This document shows, in pieces, positions 37,538 through 48,587 of a stretch of DNA of 64,000 bases; position 1 is the first letter of the stretch, and every line of letters begins with the position of its first letter. The stretch is from the NCBI RefSeq assembly GCF_958979055.1, contig NC_084886.1, positions 49,683,654-49,747,653 of the forward strand. The letters are read 5' to 3'. This DNA is from Alnus glutinosa (Eukaryota; Streptophyta; Magnoliopsida; Fagales; Betulaceae). The translations under genes and the position numbers were made by a program. The notes beneath the pieces are model-generated. The model saw only the letters and a program-made list of their open reading frames with translations, had not been told where the DNA came from and ran no database searches.

Positions 37538-40500
37538 GGTTTTGTACTTTTTCTGTATTGGGTTGGGACGGAAAATTGGGAATTTTAGTTTTGCTTGGCT
37601 CAATTTGGCTGTCTGTTTTTTGCAATAGTATTCTAGATTTTGGTACGTTGTTTGAATTTGTTATAATTTTCCTGAGAGTGAGAAGATAATTGTTGTCTTT
37701 CTATGTGCTGAATTTCATTTTGAAACAATCCGATACTTGAATTGGTGTGGGAATTTGAGATTAATAAATCATTTAGCAATTACTTCATCTGCCCATTTGT
37801 TTTTCTCACTTTTAGACATTGAATTTGTAAAATTTAGTGCTTTTTACTTAATTGATGTGTAATGTGAGTTCAATCTTGTATTAGTATTTTGCCCTTTTCA
37901 CTAACTTTGATGAGCAAATTTAGTCATTGAGATGTAATACGTAATTTTTTGGTTTATTAAAGTGCTATATAACACTTATGATGCTATTTATTCATTGTTA
38001 AGCAGGTGCGTAATGTTGCTATTTGATTTTCTCATTTTGGGCCTTAAATTTGGTGCTCATTTCTTTTTGTGTAGATTTATCCGTGATAGTGTCAGCCGAT
38101 CCAGAGTGGTTCTTCTTCTGTCCACAGGACCGGAAGTACCCGAATGGAAATCGATTGAATAGGGCAACCATTGCTGGGTACTGGAAGGCAACTGGTAAGG
38201 ATCGGCAGATCAAGTCTGGAGCGAACTTGATTGGAATGAAGAAGACGTTGGTCTTCTATAGAGGGCGTGCTCCTAAGGGCATGAGGACCCATTGGGTCAT
38301 GCACGAGTACCGCACTACCCTGAAGGAGCTTGATGGAACCAACCCTGGTCAGGTTGGTTATTCTCTCACCGAATTGATTTTTCTGTTTAGTTTGCGTAGA
38401 GAGTTGGCTACTCATATTGAATTGAGATTTCTTCTTAAGTAAATGCTTAACTTAATTTTGTTAAGTTGTTATTGTGTTGATCTAAGATTGTTTCTCTGCC
38501 AAAGTCATGTGGCTAATTAGTAGATTAAGGACACTAATGTGATTTTATCTGTAATTTAAAACAGGACTACTGGATTAGCCAGGATTGTGGAATCTGTTGA
38601 ATTTGTTAATTTCCAGTGAGCGTTAACTTCACCTGTGAATTAAGGATTTCTTAATTTGTTCAATCGGTGATTTAAGGGAATTGTTCTTACTTTTAAAGAG
38701 GAAGGCTGTGGGTCTGTATGTCTGATAAAAATTGACTGAGAGTTCTGTTCTTCTTATAATCTGAGAGTATGCAATTACTTTTGTAACTTCGATAAGTCAC
38801 CAAACCTTTAAACAGTTAATTGAAAGGAAAACTGTTAATTGGTATCTAGATTTCATGTGTATTGACCAAGCGAATGACAAATAAGAAGCATGGACTGGTG
38901 TTTGTTCTTTATCCATTTCCTTTCTCTTTTTTTTTTTTCTTTTCTTTTATTCTTAATTTTGCGGGGGATTCTTTTCGATAAAATTTAAGTAGATTCCCTT
39001 CTTTCTTTCTTTTTTTTTTTTTCGTTTTTTTTTTTTTTTTTTTTTTGTCTGGTGTACATTTGCATATTAGTTATGCAATTTTGTGCTTACTCCATTTCTA
39101 ACTATTGCTCGGACAATGATGTTACATTATACAAACTCATTATGTTCATTAAATCTATGCAGAGTGCCTTTGTCCTCTGTCGCCTCTTCAAGAAACAAGA
39201 TGAGACTATTGAAGGTTCAAACTGTGGTGAACCTTATCCCACTGTTTCATCTCCTACCACTGCCAAATCTTCTCCTGAAATCACACAGCCTGAGCTAGCA
39301 CTGGATCCAATATCTCCATCATTTGGAGGGCAAGCTGAAAATTGTCCCACAAGTACTGACGTTTGTCTTGCTGAAAGTTCTGATGGAACGACAGCTGACA
39401 CACCTGTCAATTGTATTTGTGACAGCCATGTTGCAGAAAATGGAGTGGCAGAGTTACCAGAGCCTAAGGTGAGAAGGAAACTGAGTTGCAGTTTACAGTA
39501 ACTTGCATGTTTTTGTGGAAATGAGACATGTAGGTAACAAATTAATTAAATTGTTTTTTCATGTTACATCAGGTTGATCTGCAGCTGGAGGAAGCCTTGA
39601 ACATGTTCTATGACTCGCCAATGGAGTCACTGGATGGCAAGATTTTCTCCCCATTACACTCACAGATGCAGTCAGAGCTTGGATCTTCTGGCGGGTATTT
39701 CACTATGCCCAATGACTTGAACAATGGTCATATTGGGGTGCAACTTCAGTATGGCTCAAATGAACCAGATGCCAGTATCTCTGAGTTCCTGGATTCAATT
39801 CTTAGTAATCCAGATGAGACCCTGAGGAACCTGGGGTCTGTTAAGGACAGTGGGTCAGATGCAGAAGGGGTCAATGCACTTGTAAGTGGAACCTTTCAAG
39901 ATACTGCTTCTTAATTGGTCTTTGCAAGTTTTACACCATAGTTTGGGTAGTGTAGATTTGCAGCTGGAATTCCACGAGTTGCAGTGCTCCTTTTTGGATA
40001 AATTTGTATTCCATGTGGTGTATTTGTGTTTTATTTTTAACTAAACTGGTCTCTATTGTGTTTTTCTTGTGTTAAACAGTCTGAGCTTCAAGGTCCTCTG
40101 TGGTCTGAAGAGGTTGCATTACAAAGTAAATCTTACAAGCCGGAAGATTTCACATCTGATGGTGCTGCAGAACAAACCTATAATAGTAGTCTCAAGGAAT
40201 CAAGCGATCATTTGACTACAGTTGCAAGTGGAGAGGGTAGAACAGGAATCATCAGAAGGACTCGCCAATCACAAAATGAACCACTCATGGAGGGTGTGTC
40301 GAAGGGTTCTGTGGCACAGGGCATTGCTCCGAGAAGATTGCGTTTGCAGTGTAAACTTCAAGTGCTGCCAGTTCAGTGCAGCCCAATGTCAGCAGATTGG
40401 AGCGGTGGTGCAGGAGGCCATGAATCAAAACCAATTGCTACAGAGGTGAGAAGTTTGTTATGTGAAACTGGTGTATAAATTCTGATAATGTATTTGCATG

Positions 40501-40845
40501 GATTGTGAAGTTCATTAAAAGGCTGATGTGCAGGAGGGCGGAGCTTCAGGAAAGCATGTTCGTGCAGGTAGTCCTAGAGCTGCCGCTGCTAACAGTGCTT
40601 ATAGTGAACCACGAAGCATCATTTCTGATTCCGATGAAAACAGTGAAATCTCTCAAGATCCAAGTACCGGTATGAGGCCAAGCTCGATGTCTAAAGGTGA
40701 CATTTTGACAGGCATTAACGGCCTTTCTGTGTTCTCAAAAGCTGCTCCTCTTCGTCGCAAGATCGGGTCGTTCAGGGTAGTAGTGGTGGTTGTAGTCGTG
40801 ATCATAATCTTTGCTGGCGTATGGAGATCATCTCTTAAATTTTGA
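37285..40845 (+). CDS. NAC gene A: membrane-tethered NAC transcription factor (NTL type)
   Basis: Six exons: 37285-37459, 38075-38352, 39163-39468, 39573-39881, 40080-40445, 40534-40845; 581 residues. The NAC domain (about 12-160) is canonical: [48 protein letters not shown] (93-102), [22 protein letters not shown] and, opening exon 3, FVLCRLFKK. The C-terminal region is acidic and Ser-rich, and a single transmembrane helix of Val/Ile lies at about 560-575 with a short lumenal tail. NTL proteins (NTL6/NAC062, TIP/NAC091 and NTL9 are the closest remembered relatives) stay in ER or plasma membrane until proteolysis frees the NAC domain under stress. First gene of a four-gene cluster; its last three exons were copied into the chimera at 46.2 kb. 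The Met of MAVQPM was preferred; an in-frame Met four codons earlier is possible. Confidence 0.95.
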
Positions 40846-41244
40846 GGCTACTTTGGAGACCATTTTGTGTATATTGTTGGTCGGGTCCCAATAATTTTTT
40901 TTCCTTTTGGTGGTAGGGGTCACTAATTAGGCTTTTTGGAGGGATTTGTTAGGTTAGTCAATAGTATTGTAGTTCCTCTCAAAAAAAAAAAAAAAAAAAA
41001 AAAAAAATAGTAGTGGAGTTATGTAGTGAGTGATATTATCCCCTGCCATAATTTAAAAAAAAAAAAAAAGAAAAAGAAAAAGCAATATATGCTTGGACTA
41101 CTGTTTTATGTATAAAAGCTTTTCACTTCTTGCGGCCTTTTGGTACTATTTGAAATGTGCTGCTGAGTAAACTATCTAGTGGCTTTTATCACCGTAGAAA
41201 TGGGTTACCATTTCCAATTATGGGACGGTTACAGATTGTTGGAT

Positions 41245-41825
41245 GGTCCATGTGGATCCGGCTTCCATGCGGTAGTTTATGGGTGCTGTAGTAAAAAACG
41301 ATACCGTTTTTCACTTAAAAAAAATTTGCAAATTTTTTAATAAATTTAAAAATTATAAAAATAATAATAATTAAAAACAAAAATTATAAAAACCTAAAAA
41401 AACTAAAGGGGTGGCCGGCCACCCCAGTCGGCTTTGGGGGTGGTTCGGCCACCCCCAAAAAGCCAAAAAACAAAAAAAACAAAAAAAAGGTTTGGGGTAG
41501 CCGGACCACCCCCAAAGTCCTCGGCCACCCCCATATCAGCTGTATGGGGTGGTCAAAACTACCCCCAGGCTCTTGGGGGTGGTCCGGCCACCCCCCAAAC
41601 CCTTTACTTTTTTTTTTTGTTTTGTTTTTTGGCCTTTTGGGGGTTGGGCAACACCGGCCACCCCTTTAGTTTTTTTAGGTTTTTATATTTTTTGTTTTTA
41701 ATTATTATTATTTTTATAATTTTAAAATTTATTAAAAAATTTGCAAATTTTTTTAAAGTGGAAAACGGTACAGTACCCATACGGTAATTTTAAACTACCG
41801 CATGGAAGCTGGATCCGATCCATGT
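41245..41825. mobile_element. Mutator-like MITE, present only in duplication unit 1
   Basis: The element spans 41254-41816 (563 bp) and lies between GGTCCATGT (41245-41253) and GATCCATGT (41817-41825), an 8/9 match expected of a 9-bp target duplication. The ends are inverted repeats of GGATCCGGCTTCCATGCGGT, running well over 100 bp. The core is G/C-rich with GGTGGCCGGCCACCCC palindromes. The duplicated sequence near 48978-49000 reads through without the element, giving an empty site. Confidence 0.85.
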
Positions 41826-42124
41826 ACATGGACGCTCACACAAGGTTAGACATTGTATCTACAGGGAAAATGCAGCCTCGTTTGATGACGTTTTTTAGCG
41901 TAGCTTTTTGTTTTTTAACAAAAACAAATAAATAAAAGTATTAATAAATTACTTAAAATACAAATTTAAAACCCTCAAAATTACTTTTGACTTTTATACA
42001 TTTCTAAACACTTTTTTCATCAAAAAGCAAAAAATACGTTCACTAAAAAGTTTTATCCAATGAACCCGTCTTTTTTTATGGGGTGTGTGGTTGGACAACA
42101 AGTACTTGCGAATATATACATATA

Positions 42125-42660
42125 GGATCCGGCTTCCATGAGATAGTTTAAAACTATCGCATGGTAATGTAGTATTTGCAAAACTTTTAATAAATTTAAA
42201 ATTATAAAATTAATAATAATTAAAAACTAAAAATATTAAAACTAAAAAAAAAAAAATAAGGGATGGCCGGCCACCCCATTATTGAACAAGGGGGTGGCTC
42301 AACGGCCTAGTCGGCCTTGGGGGTGGTCCGGCCACCCCCAAAAGGCCTAAAAACCAAAAAAAAAAAAAAAAGGTTTGAGTTTTGGGGGGTGGGTGGATCA
42401 CTCCCAAAGGCCGAAGGGGTGGCTCATCCACCCCCAGATTGGCTGTAGGGGGTGATTCGGCCACACCCCAAAACTCAAACCCTTTTTTGTATTTCTTTTT
42501 TGGCCTTTTGGGGGTGGCCAAACCACCCCCAAGGGCCTGGGGGTGGTTTCGACCACCCCATACGGCCGATCTGGGGGTGGCCGAAGGGCTTTGGTGGTGG
42601 TCCGGCCACCTCCAAACCCCTTAATTTAATTTTTTTTATTATTATTTTTTATTTTTTCCT
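42125..42660. mobile_element. Truncated relative of the 41.3-kb Mutator-like MITE
   Basis: It begins with the same end (GGATCCGGCTTCCATG) and has the same layout of AT-rich arm and GGTGG/CCACC core, but no matching right end was found. It is probably truncated or rearranged. Confidence 0.6.
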
Positions 42661-43645
42661 TTTGGGGGTGCAAATACATGGGAGTCGAGAAATGTTGAGG
42701 TTGAAGGTGCCAAAAATGAGGGAAGTTCGGCTTATATTAGGTGAATTTATGGCCCTTTTTATAGATAGGGTCTATGTTTTAAATTTAGGTAAAAATGCAA
42801 AAAATTGGTTTAAGTGGCCCTGTTTCTTGAAAACTCATTATGGTATAGAAAAATAACAAAGCTACTATTGCCAGATTCCAACACTGATTGACTGAATTCT
42901 GACGACAATGACCCGAATTCTATAAAAGTTGCTGGATTCTGGTGACAGTGGCCGGAATTTGTCAGCCAGTGTCGTCGGATTCCAGTGCCCGGATCCCAAA
43001 ATCTAAAAATTTTTGGCGCAAATTCAGGCCACCAACAAATTCTAATGTCCAGCGGTGGCTAATTCTCTCAAACATGCGTGCAATAATGAAGAATTTAAAT
43101 TTTAAAACCGTAAATTATTTTTCAAAAATTAAATAGGTTTTTTTTCGATCAAACTAAAAATAATTTATTTTGACCATTATTTTTTATTGCATCAAACACC
43201 AAAAAAATACTAAAAATATTTTCAAAAAATAATTTACGCCCAAACAAACGCAGCATTATTTTTTCTCAAACTCTCTTCAACTCCTACAACCATCTGTATA
43301 ACCCAACAAGGACACACCCAGTCGGCCATCCTCTTCCTCTCCATAGCAAGCCAATCAGATTTTTTACAGCATCACCTTCTCACTGCCATTTTACCATTGT
43401 AAGGGCAAAATTAGTCTTTATCTGATTTGCATTAAGTTTTATATGGTATCAAAATGAATTAAGAGCTTGATCTTTTGGGTATATATAAATAGCAATTTAT
43501 TTTTTATTGTCAAATTTTGTCAAAATATTTAATAAATTCCGTTAATGAAACCAATAAAATGATAAGATGTGTGCTCATAATATATATATTAAACTTAAAA
43601 AAAAATAAAGAAATAAAGACTTAAAAAGATAATGGAAGACTGTTT

Positions 43646-43860
43646 CCAGCTTCACACAATTGCATGAAAGACACGAGCAAGGTGGGTTGCTTGCTTCTAG
43701 CGTAAGTTTTGTGACTGTGGCCCCAAAGTTTAGACAGTTGATTAGTTGATTATGCTGTCCGTTGACTCAGTAAATTTTAATAAATTTCAAGAAATTCAAA
43801 ACATTAATCACATTAAACCACTTGACTTATGTAAATAAATTATCATGACCCTTTTCTGAT
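43646..43860 (+). repeat. Local direct repeat, copy 1 of 3
   Basis: It matches 44616-44826 and 49103-49311 closely (AATTGCATGA, GCACGAGCAAGGTGGGTTGC, TCCGTTGACTCAG). Two copies in unit 1 against one in unit 2 indicate an additional local duplication or a deletion between copies. Confidence 0.7.
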
Positions 43861-43970
43861 AACGGATTAAGATTTAAAGAGTTCGATTAATTTAATTAAA
43901 TAAATTAAATTGAAATTAACTTATATAATTTTATATTCATATCCATTTTATGCGTCTTTTACCTCACAAT

Positions 43971-44029
43971 ATTACGTAACCACCGGATATTCCAAGTTCA
44001 AAAGTCGGAATATCCGGTGGTTACGTAAT
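43971..44029. repeat. Perfect 23-bp inverted repeat (hairpin)
   Basis: The left arm 43971-43993 begins ATTACGTAACCACCGGATAT; the right arm 44007-44029 is its exact complement; the loop is 13 bases. The segment is not obviously part of a larger element. Confidence 0.9.
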
Positions 44030-44413
44030 GTTTATACCAAAAGACTTTGGGCAATGCTGATCATGTTTAGCAACCTCGGTTAACAGCACAGAATAGTGGA
44101 TGTTACTATTTACATTTTTTTTTAATTTTATTTTTACATTTTCTAATAGCAATCAATATCAAAACATTCTCACTTTTTTAACTTTTTATATTACATTAAT
44201 AATTTTTTATTATTATTCAAATAAAAAAATTCACTATAATACAATTTTTTTAAAAAAAATTTTTTATACAATTTTTTTTTTTTTTCTTTATATCACGTTA
44301 TTATTTTTTATTAATTTTAAAATTAACAACCTACTCATTTATTATGTACATGTTTTTATCAAACATGACGGCTATTACCAAAACATCCTCCGGCCTTCCT
44401 CTGTAGGTGAAGT

Positions 44414-44550
44414 AATCGAGATTGTAATGCCAGCCAAGATTCATCCCACCTGGTCATGTGGAAAGGTCTGGATATGGTCAAAGTCAAAAGATATTATGTC
44501 ACCAATTACCAAATGTCTAGTGTGAGGAGTCTAGCATTACAATCTCGATT
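44414..44550. repeat. Short inverted repeat (17-bp arms, 103-base interior)
   Basis: Arms AATCGAGATTGTAATGC (44414-44430) and its exact complement (44534-44550). The interior does not fold extensively by eye. It could be a small MITE or a foldback. Confidence 0.75.
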
Positions 44551-44569
44551 GAGTTAGTTCACGACCGAC

Positions 44570-44574
<5 letters not shown>

Positions 44575-44615
<41 letters not shown>
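44575..44615. repeat. (TA)n microsatellite
   Basis: About 40 bp of TA dinucleotides at the left edge of the second 210-bp repeat copy. Confidence 0.95.
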
Positions 44616-44617
<2 letters not shown>

Positions 44618-44820
44618 TTCCAGCTTCACCCAATTGCATGAGAGGCACGAGCAAGGTGGGTTGCTTCCAGCCTAAGTTTTGTGACTGTGGCCCAGCAGTT
44701 TAGACGGTTGGTTAGTTGATTATGCTGTCCGTTGACTCAGGGAATTTTAATAAATTTCAAGAAATTCAAAACATTAATCACATTAAACCACTTAACTTAT
44801 GTAAATAAATTATCATGACC

Positions 44821-45377
44821 CTTTTCTATTAACTTTGAAAAGATATGATCTTTTTGTCATCTCAAGACACAACTCTTGACCACTTTTCTATTAACTTTGA
44901 AAAGATATGATCTTTTTGTCATTTCAAGACACAACTCTTGACCCTTTTCTATTAACTTTGAAAAGATATGATCTTTTTGTCATCTCAAGACACAACTCTT
45001 GACCACTTTTCTATTAACTTTGAAAAGATATGATCTTTTTGTCATTTCAAGACACAACTCTTGACCCTTTTCTATTAACTTTGAAAAGATATGATCTTTT
45101 TGTCATCTCAAGACACAACTCTTGACCACTTTTCTATTAACTTTGAAAAGATATGATCTTTTTGTCATTTCAAGACACAACTCTTGACCCTTTTCTATTA
45201 ACTTTGAAAAGATATGATCTTTTTGTCATCTCAAGACACAACTCTTGACCACTTTTCTATTAACTTTGAAAAGATATGATCTTTTTGTCATTTCAAGACA
45301 CAACTCTTGACCCTTTTCTATTAACTTTGAAAAGATATGATCTTTTTGTCATCTCAAGACACAACTCTTGACCACTT
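44821..45377 (+). repeat. Minisatellite: nine copies of a 61-62-bp unit with a 123-bp higher-order period
   Basis: The unit core AACTTTGAAAAGATATGATC occurs nine times with start-to-start spacings alternating 62 and 61. Odd and even units differ (CATCTC..GACCAC against CATTTC..GACCC), so the array grew as dimers. The equivalent site in unit 2 (about 49311-49375) has a single, slightly diverged copy. Confidence 0.95.
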
Positions 45378-46165
45378 TCGCATGTGACAAGGCGGTTTCG
45401 TAGCTAGCTCTAAAGTTTTTTTTTTTTTTTTTTTTAAAATAAAAAATAAAAGTCAAAATTGCCACATAGACTATGGTGATAAGGAGTTGTGTATCAGGAT
45501 AATAATGTATCATATCTCAACTTTGAATATTGGGTTTAGTTAGCAAAAATCATGTTTCTAATTAGGACCGACCAATAATATCCTTGTTAAGTTTACATAA
45601 TATTTTAATAGTTCATTTAGTAAATGTAATTATATATAGACATACATATATTCTTCTACAATATTTTATTTGTATAAAAACTTTTTATTTTTAAGATTTA
45701 ATAAAACTTGTTATACTTATATTTTTCTGAATTTTTGTTCAGCTTTTAAAGCTATCTTACTTACTGTGGTGATAACAACTTTTTTTTTTTCATCTTAATT
45801 AAAAATTACAAATAAATATTTTATTACATTTTAAATAATATATTTCGATTGATATTAGAGGATGGACACAAAATCGTATGTTATTTATTAAGTGAAAGTA
45901 GTTTAAGATTATAAAAGTAAAAATACTTGTACTCGCAATCATTCGATCAATAAACAAAATATAGAAATTTCAAGAACCAAGTTGGTAATAAATAGAAATT
46001 AGAGGACTAAAACAAAACCCTCCAATGCAAACTTATGCATTAAGTTATAGTACAGGACAACCTTTTGTCTCCTTAAATATGTTGTGGTGGCTCACTATTC
46101 ATTTCCACTCTTTCACTATTCTCCAATCTTCTTTGAGCGAGCGTGCGAGCGAGTGTGCGTGTGTG

Positions 46166-48587
46166 ATGGCTATGTTGTCTTTGACTAATCAGCCATGCGG
46201 GGTCAGGTTCAGTCCGACGGACGAGGAACTCATCCAACGGTACTTGAGGCCAAAGATCAGTGGGAATGATGAAGAAGTTGGCTTCATTCGCGAAGTTAAT
46301 TTCTTCAAACGGGAGCCCCGGGAGTTGCCTGGTAATCAGTTTAGCATTCGCTTCTGTTTAATATAATCGGAGTCTATGGGGATTTGATTTTCTTATTTTG
46401 GACCTTGATTTTTTTTGTTTTTTCCTGGGCTTCAATTGATTTCCAAATATGTACGTGATTTCTCAAATTTTGTTGTTGTTTGTTCTCAGTCTGGTTTCTT
46501 TGAGTGTAGATTTCTCCGGCATAGAGACAATTACAAAGGATCAAGAGTGGTTCTTCTTCTCGCAACATGATCTGAAGCACCGGAATGGGAATCGGTTGAA
46601 CAGGAAGACCGATGCTGGGTACTGGAAAGTAACTGGTACGGATCTCGAAATCTGGTCCGTTGGCGGAGAGAGCTTGATCGGAAAGAAAAAGATACCGGTT
46701 TTCTATGAGGGGCTTTCTCCAAACAGCAAGATAACTGATTGGGTCTTGCATGAGTACCACGCAACCCCGACGGAGCTTCAGGGCACTAACCCCGCTCAGG
46801 TTAGGTTTCTATCTCGTCTTTTGTGTTAGAATATATGGAAAAAATATTTACTAGAGGAAAAAAAAAAAAAAAAAAAAAAGAGAGAGAAAAAAAAGAGGAA
46901 TGATGGTGCCCTGTTTATTAAACCCCTCTCCCCTCCCCTCCCCTCCCCTGCCCTTTTCCCCCCTTGTCAGTACGGATGACGCTCAGACTGAAATGGTTGG
47001 CTTCTTCTAGAAGCCAACATTTCAGTCTATTCCTTTTTTCTTTTTTGTTCTTCATATTGAAAGGTTAAGGGTAAACAGGGATTTACAAAACAGGGCCAAA
47101 TGGGTTTAGGTTTGGAATATTTTGGATTCTATTGTACAGAAAGAGTTGCAGAATACCAGAAAGAACAACAATTGAGAAAATTGGGAAAATTGGGAAGATT
47201 GAGATTACAGTTTACAGTAACTTGCATGTTTTTTGTGGAAATGAGACATGCAGGTAACAAATTAATTAAATTATTTTTTCATGTTTTGTACATCAGGTTG
47301 ATCTGCAGCTGGAGGAAGCCTTGAACATGTTCTATGACCTGCCAATGGAGTCACCGGATGGCAAGATTTTCTCCCCATTACACTCACAGATGCAGTCAGA
47401 GCTAGGATCTTCTGGCGGGTATTTCACTATGCCCAATGACTTGAACAATGGTCATATTGGGGTGCAACTTCAGTATGGCTTAAATGAACCAGATGCCAGT
47501 ATCTCTGAGTTCCTGGATTCAATTTTTTGTAATCCAGATGAGACCCTGAGGAACCTGGGGTCTGTTAAGGACAGTGGGTCAGATGCAGAAGGGGTCAATG
47601 CACTTGTAAGTGGAACCTTTCAAGATACTGCTTCTTAATTGGTCTTTGCAAGTTTTACACCATAGTTTGGGTAGTGTAGATTTGCAGCTGGAATTCCATG
47701 AGTTGCAGTGCTCCTTTTTGGATAAATTTGTATTCCATGTGGTGTATTTGTGTTTTATTTTTAACTAAACTGGTCTCTATTGTGTTTTTCTTGTGTTAAA
47801 CAGTCTGAGCTTCAAGGTCCTCTGCGGTCTGAAGAGGTTGCATTACAAAGTAAATCTGACAAGCCGGAAGATTTCGCATCTGATGGTGCTGCAGAACAAA
47901 CCTATAATAGTAGTCTCTATAATAGTAGTCTCAAGGAATCAAGCGATCATTTGACTACAGTTTCAAGTGGAGAGGGTAGTAGAACAGGAATCAGGATAAG
48001 GACTCGCCAATCACAAAATGAACCACTCATGGAGGGTGTGTCGAAGGGTTCTGTGGCACAGGGCATTGCTCCGAGAAGATTGCGTTTGCAGTGCAAACTT
48101 CAAGTGCTGCCAGTTCAGTGCAGCCCAATGTCAGCAGATTGGAGCGGTGGTGCAGGAGGCCATGAATCAAAACCAATTGCTACAGAGGTGAGAAGTTTGT
48201 TATGTGAAACTGGTGTATAAATTCTGATAATGTATTTGCATGGATTGTGAAGTTCATTAAAAGGCTGATGTGCAGGAGGGCGGAGCTTCAGGAAAGCATG
48301 TTCGTGCAGGTAGTCCTAGAGCTGCCGCTGCTAACAGTGCTTATAGTGAACCACGAAGCATCATTTCTGATTCCGATGAAAACAGTGAAATCTCTCAAGA
48401 TCCAAGTACCGGTATGAGGCCAAGCTCGATGTCTAAAGGTGACATTTTGACAGGCATTAACGGCCTTTCTGTGTTCTCAAAAGCTGCTCCTCTTCGTCGC
48501 AAGATCGGGTCGTTCAGGGTAGTAGTGGTGGTTGTAGTCGTGATCATAATCTTTGCTGGCGTATGGAGATCATCACTTAAATTTTGA
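46166..48587 (+). CDS. Chimeric NAC gene: B-type exons 1-2 joined to A-type exons 4-6
   Basis: Exons: 46166-46331, 46510-46799 (B type), 47297-47605, 47804-48187, 48276-48587 (A type); 486 residues if spliced so. The join is in frame because B exon 2 ends and A exon 4 begins in phase 0. Residues 1-152 are NAC subdomains A-D of the B type (GVRFSPTDEEL, DQEWFFFSQ, GYWKVTGTDL). Subdomain E (FVLCRLF, normally exon 3) is missing. Residues 153-486 are the gene A tail, including the transmembrane helix (about 464-480). The hybrid intron 46800-47296 is B intron 2 on the left and A intron 3 on the right, fused near 47205. A 48-bp C-rich tract (46921-46968) is unique to this copy. The product would be a membrane-anchored NAC with an incomplete domain; expression is unknown and it may be a non-functional by-product. 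Confidence 0.8.
46985..47028. repeat. 44-nt hairpin in the hybrid intron
   Basis: AGACTGAAATGGTTGGCTTC pairs with GAAGCCAACATTTCAGTCT with one bulged base and a tiny loop. The same hairpin lies in intron 2 of B3 at 51320-51363. It sits inside a segment bounded by GCCCTGTTT and AAACAGGGC, possibly a 150-bp MITE. Confidence 0.75.

Larger units (their letters stand above)
42661..44620. other. Intergenic spacer present only in unit 1
   Basis: No gene. Unit 2 lacks almost all of this segment. It includes a first copy (about 43646-43860) of a 210-bp sequence repeated at about 44616-44826, two hairpins (43971-44029 and 44414-44550), an AT-rich MITE-like block (about 44054-44372) and a TA microsatellite (44575-44615). 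Confidence 0.5.
39487..47204 (+). repeat. Tandem duplication, unit 1
   Basis: This unit runs from inside intron 3 of NAC gene A to inside intron 2 of the chimeric NAC gene. It matches unit 2 (47205-51536) in order: A exons 4-6 and 3' flank, spacer, B-type promoter, B exons 1-2, start of B intron 2. Exon 6 differs at only one of 312 positions. Unit 1 is longer because of inserted elements and a minisatellite. Confidence 0.85.

Noticed and set aside
41434-42856. Frames of 80-134 residues in both directions
   Set aside because: They run through G/C-rich cores of Mutator-like MITEs; composition artefacts.
44821-45377. Regular repeat array considered as a CRISPR array
   Set aside because: Units are contiguous without unique spacers, in a plant nuclear context; it is a minisatellite.
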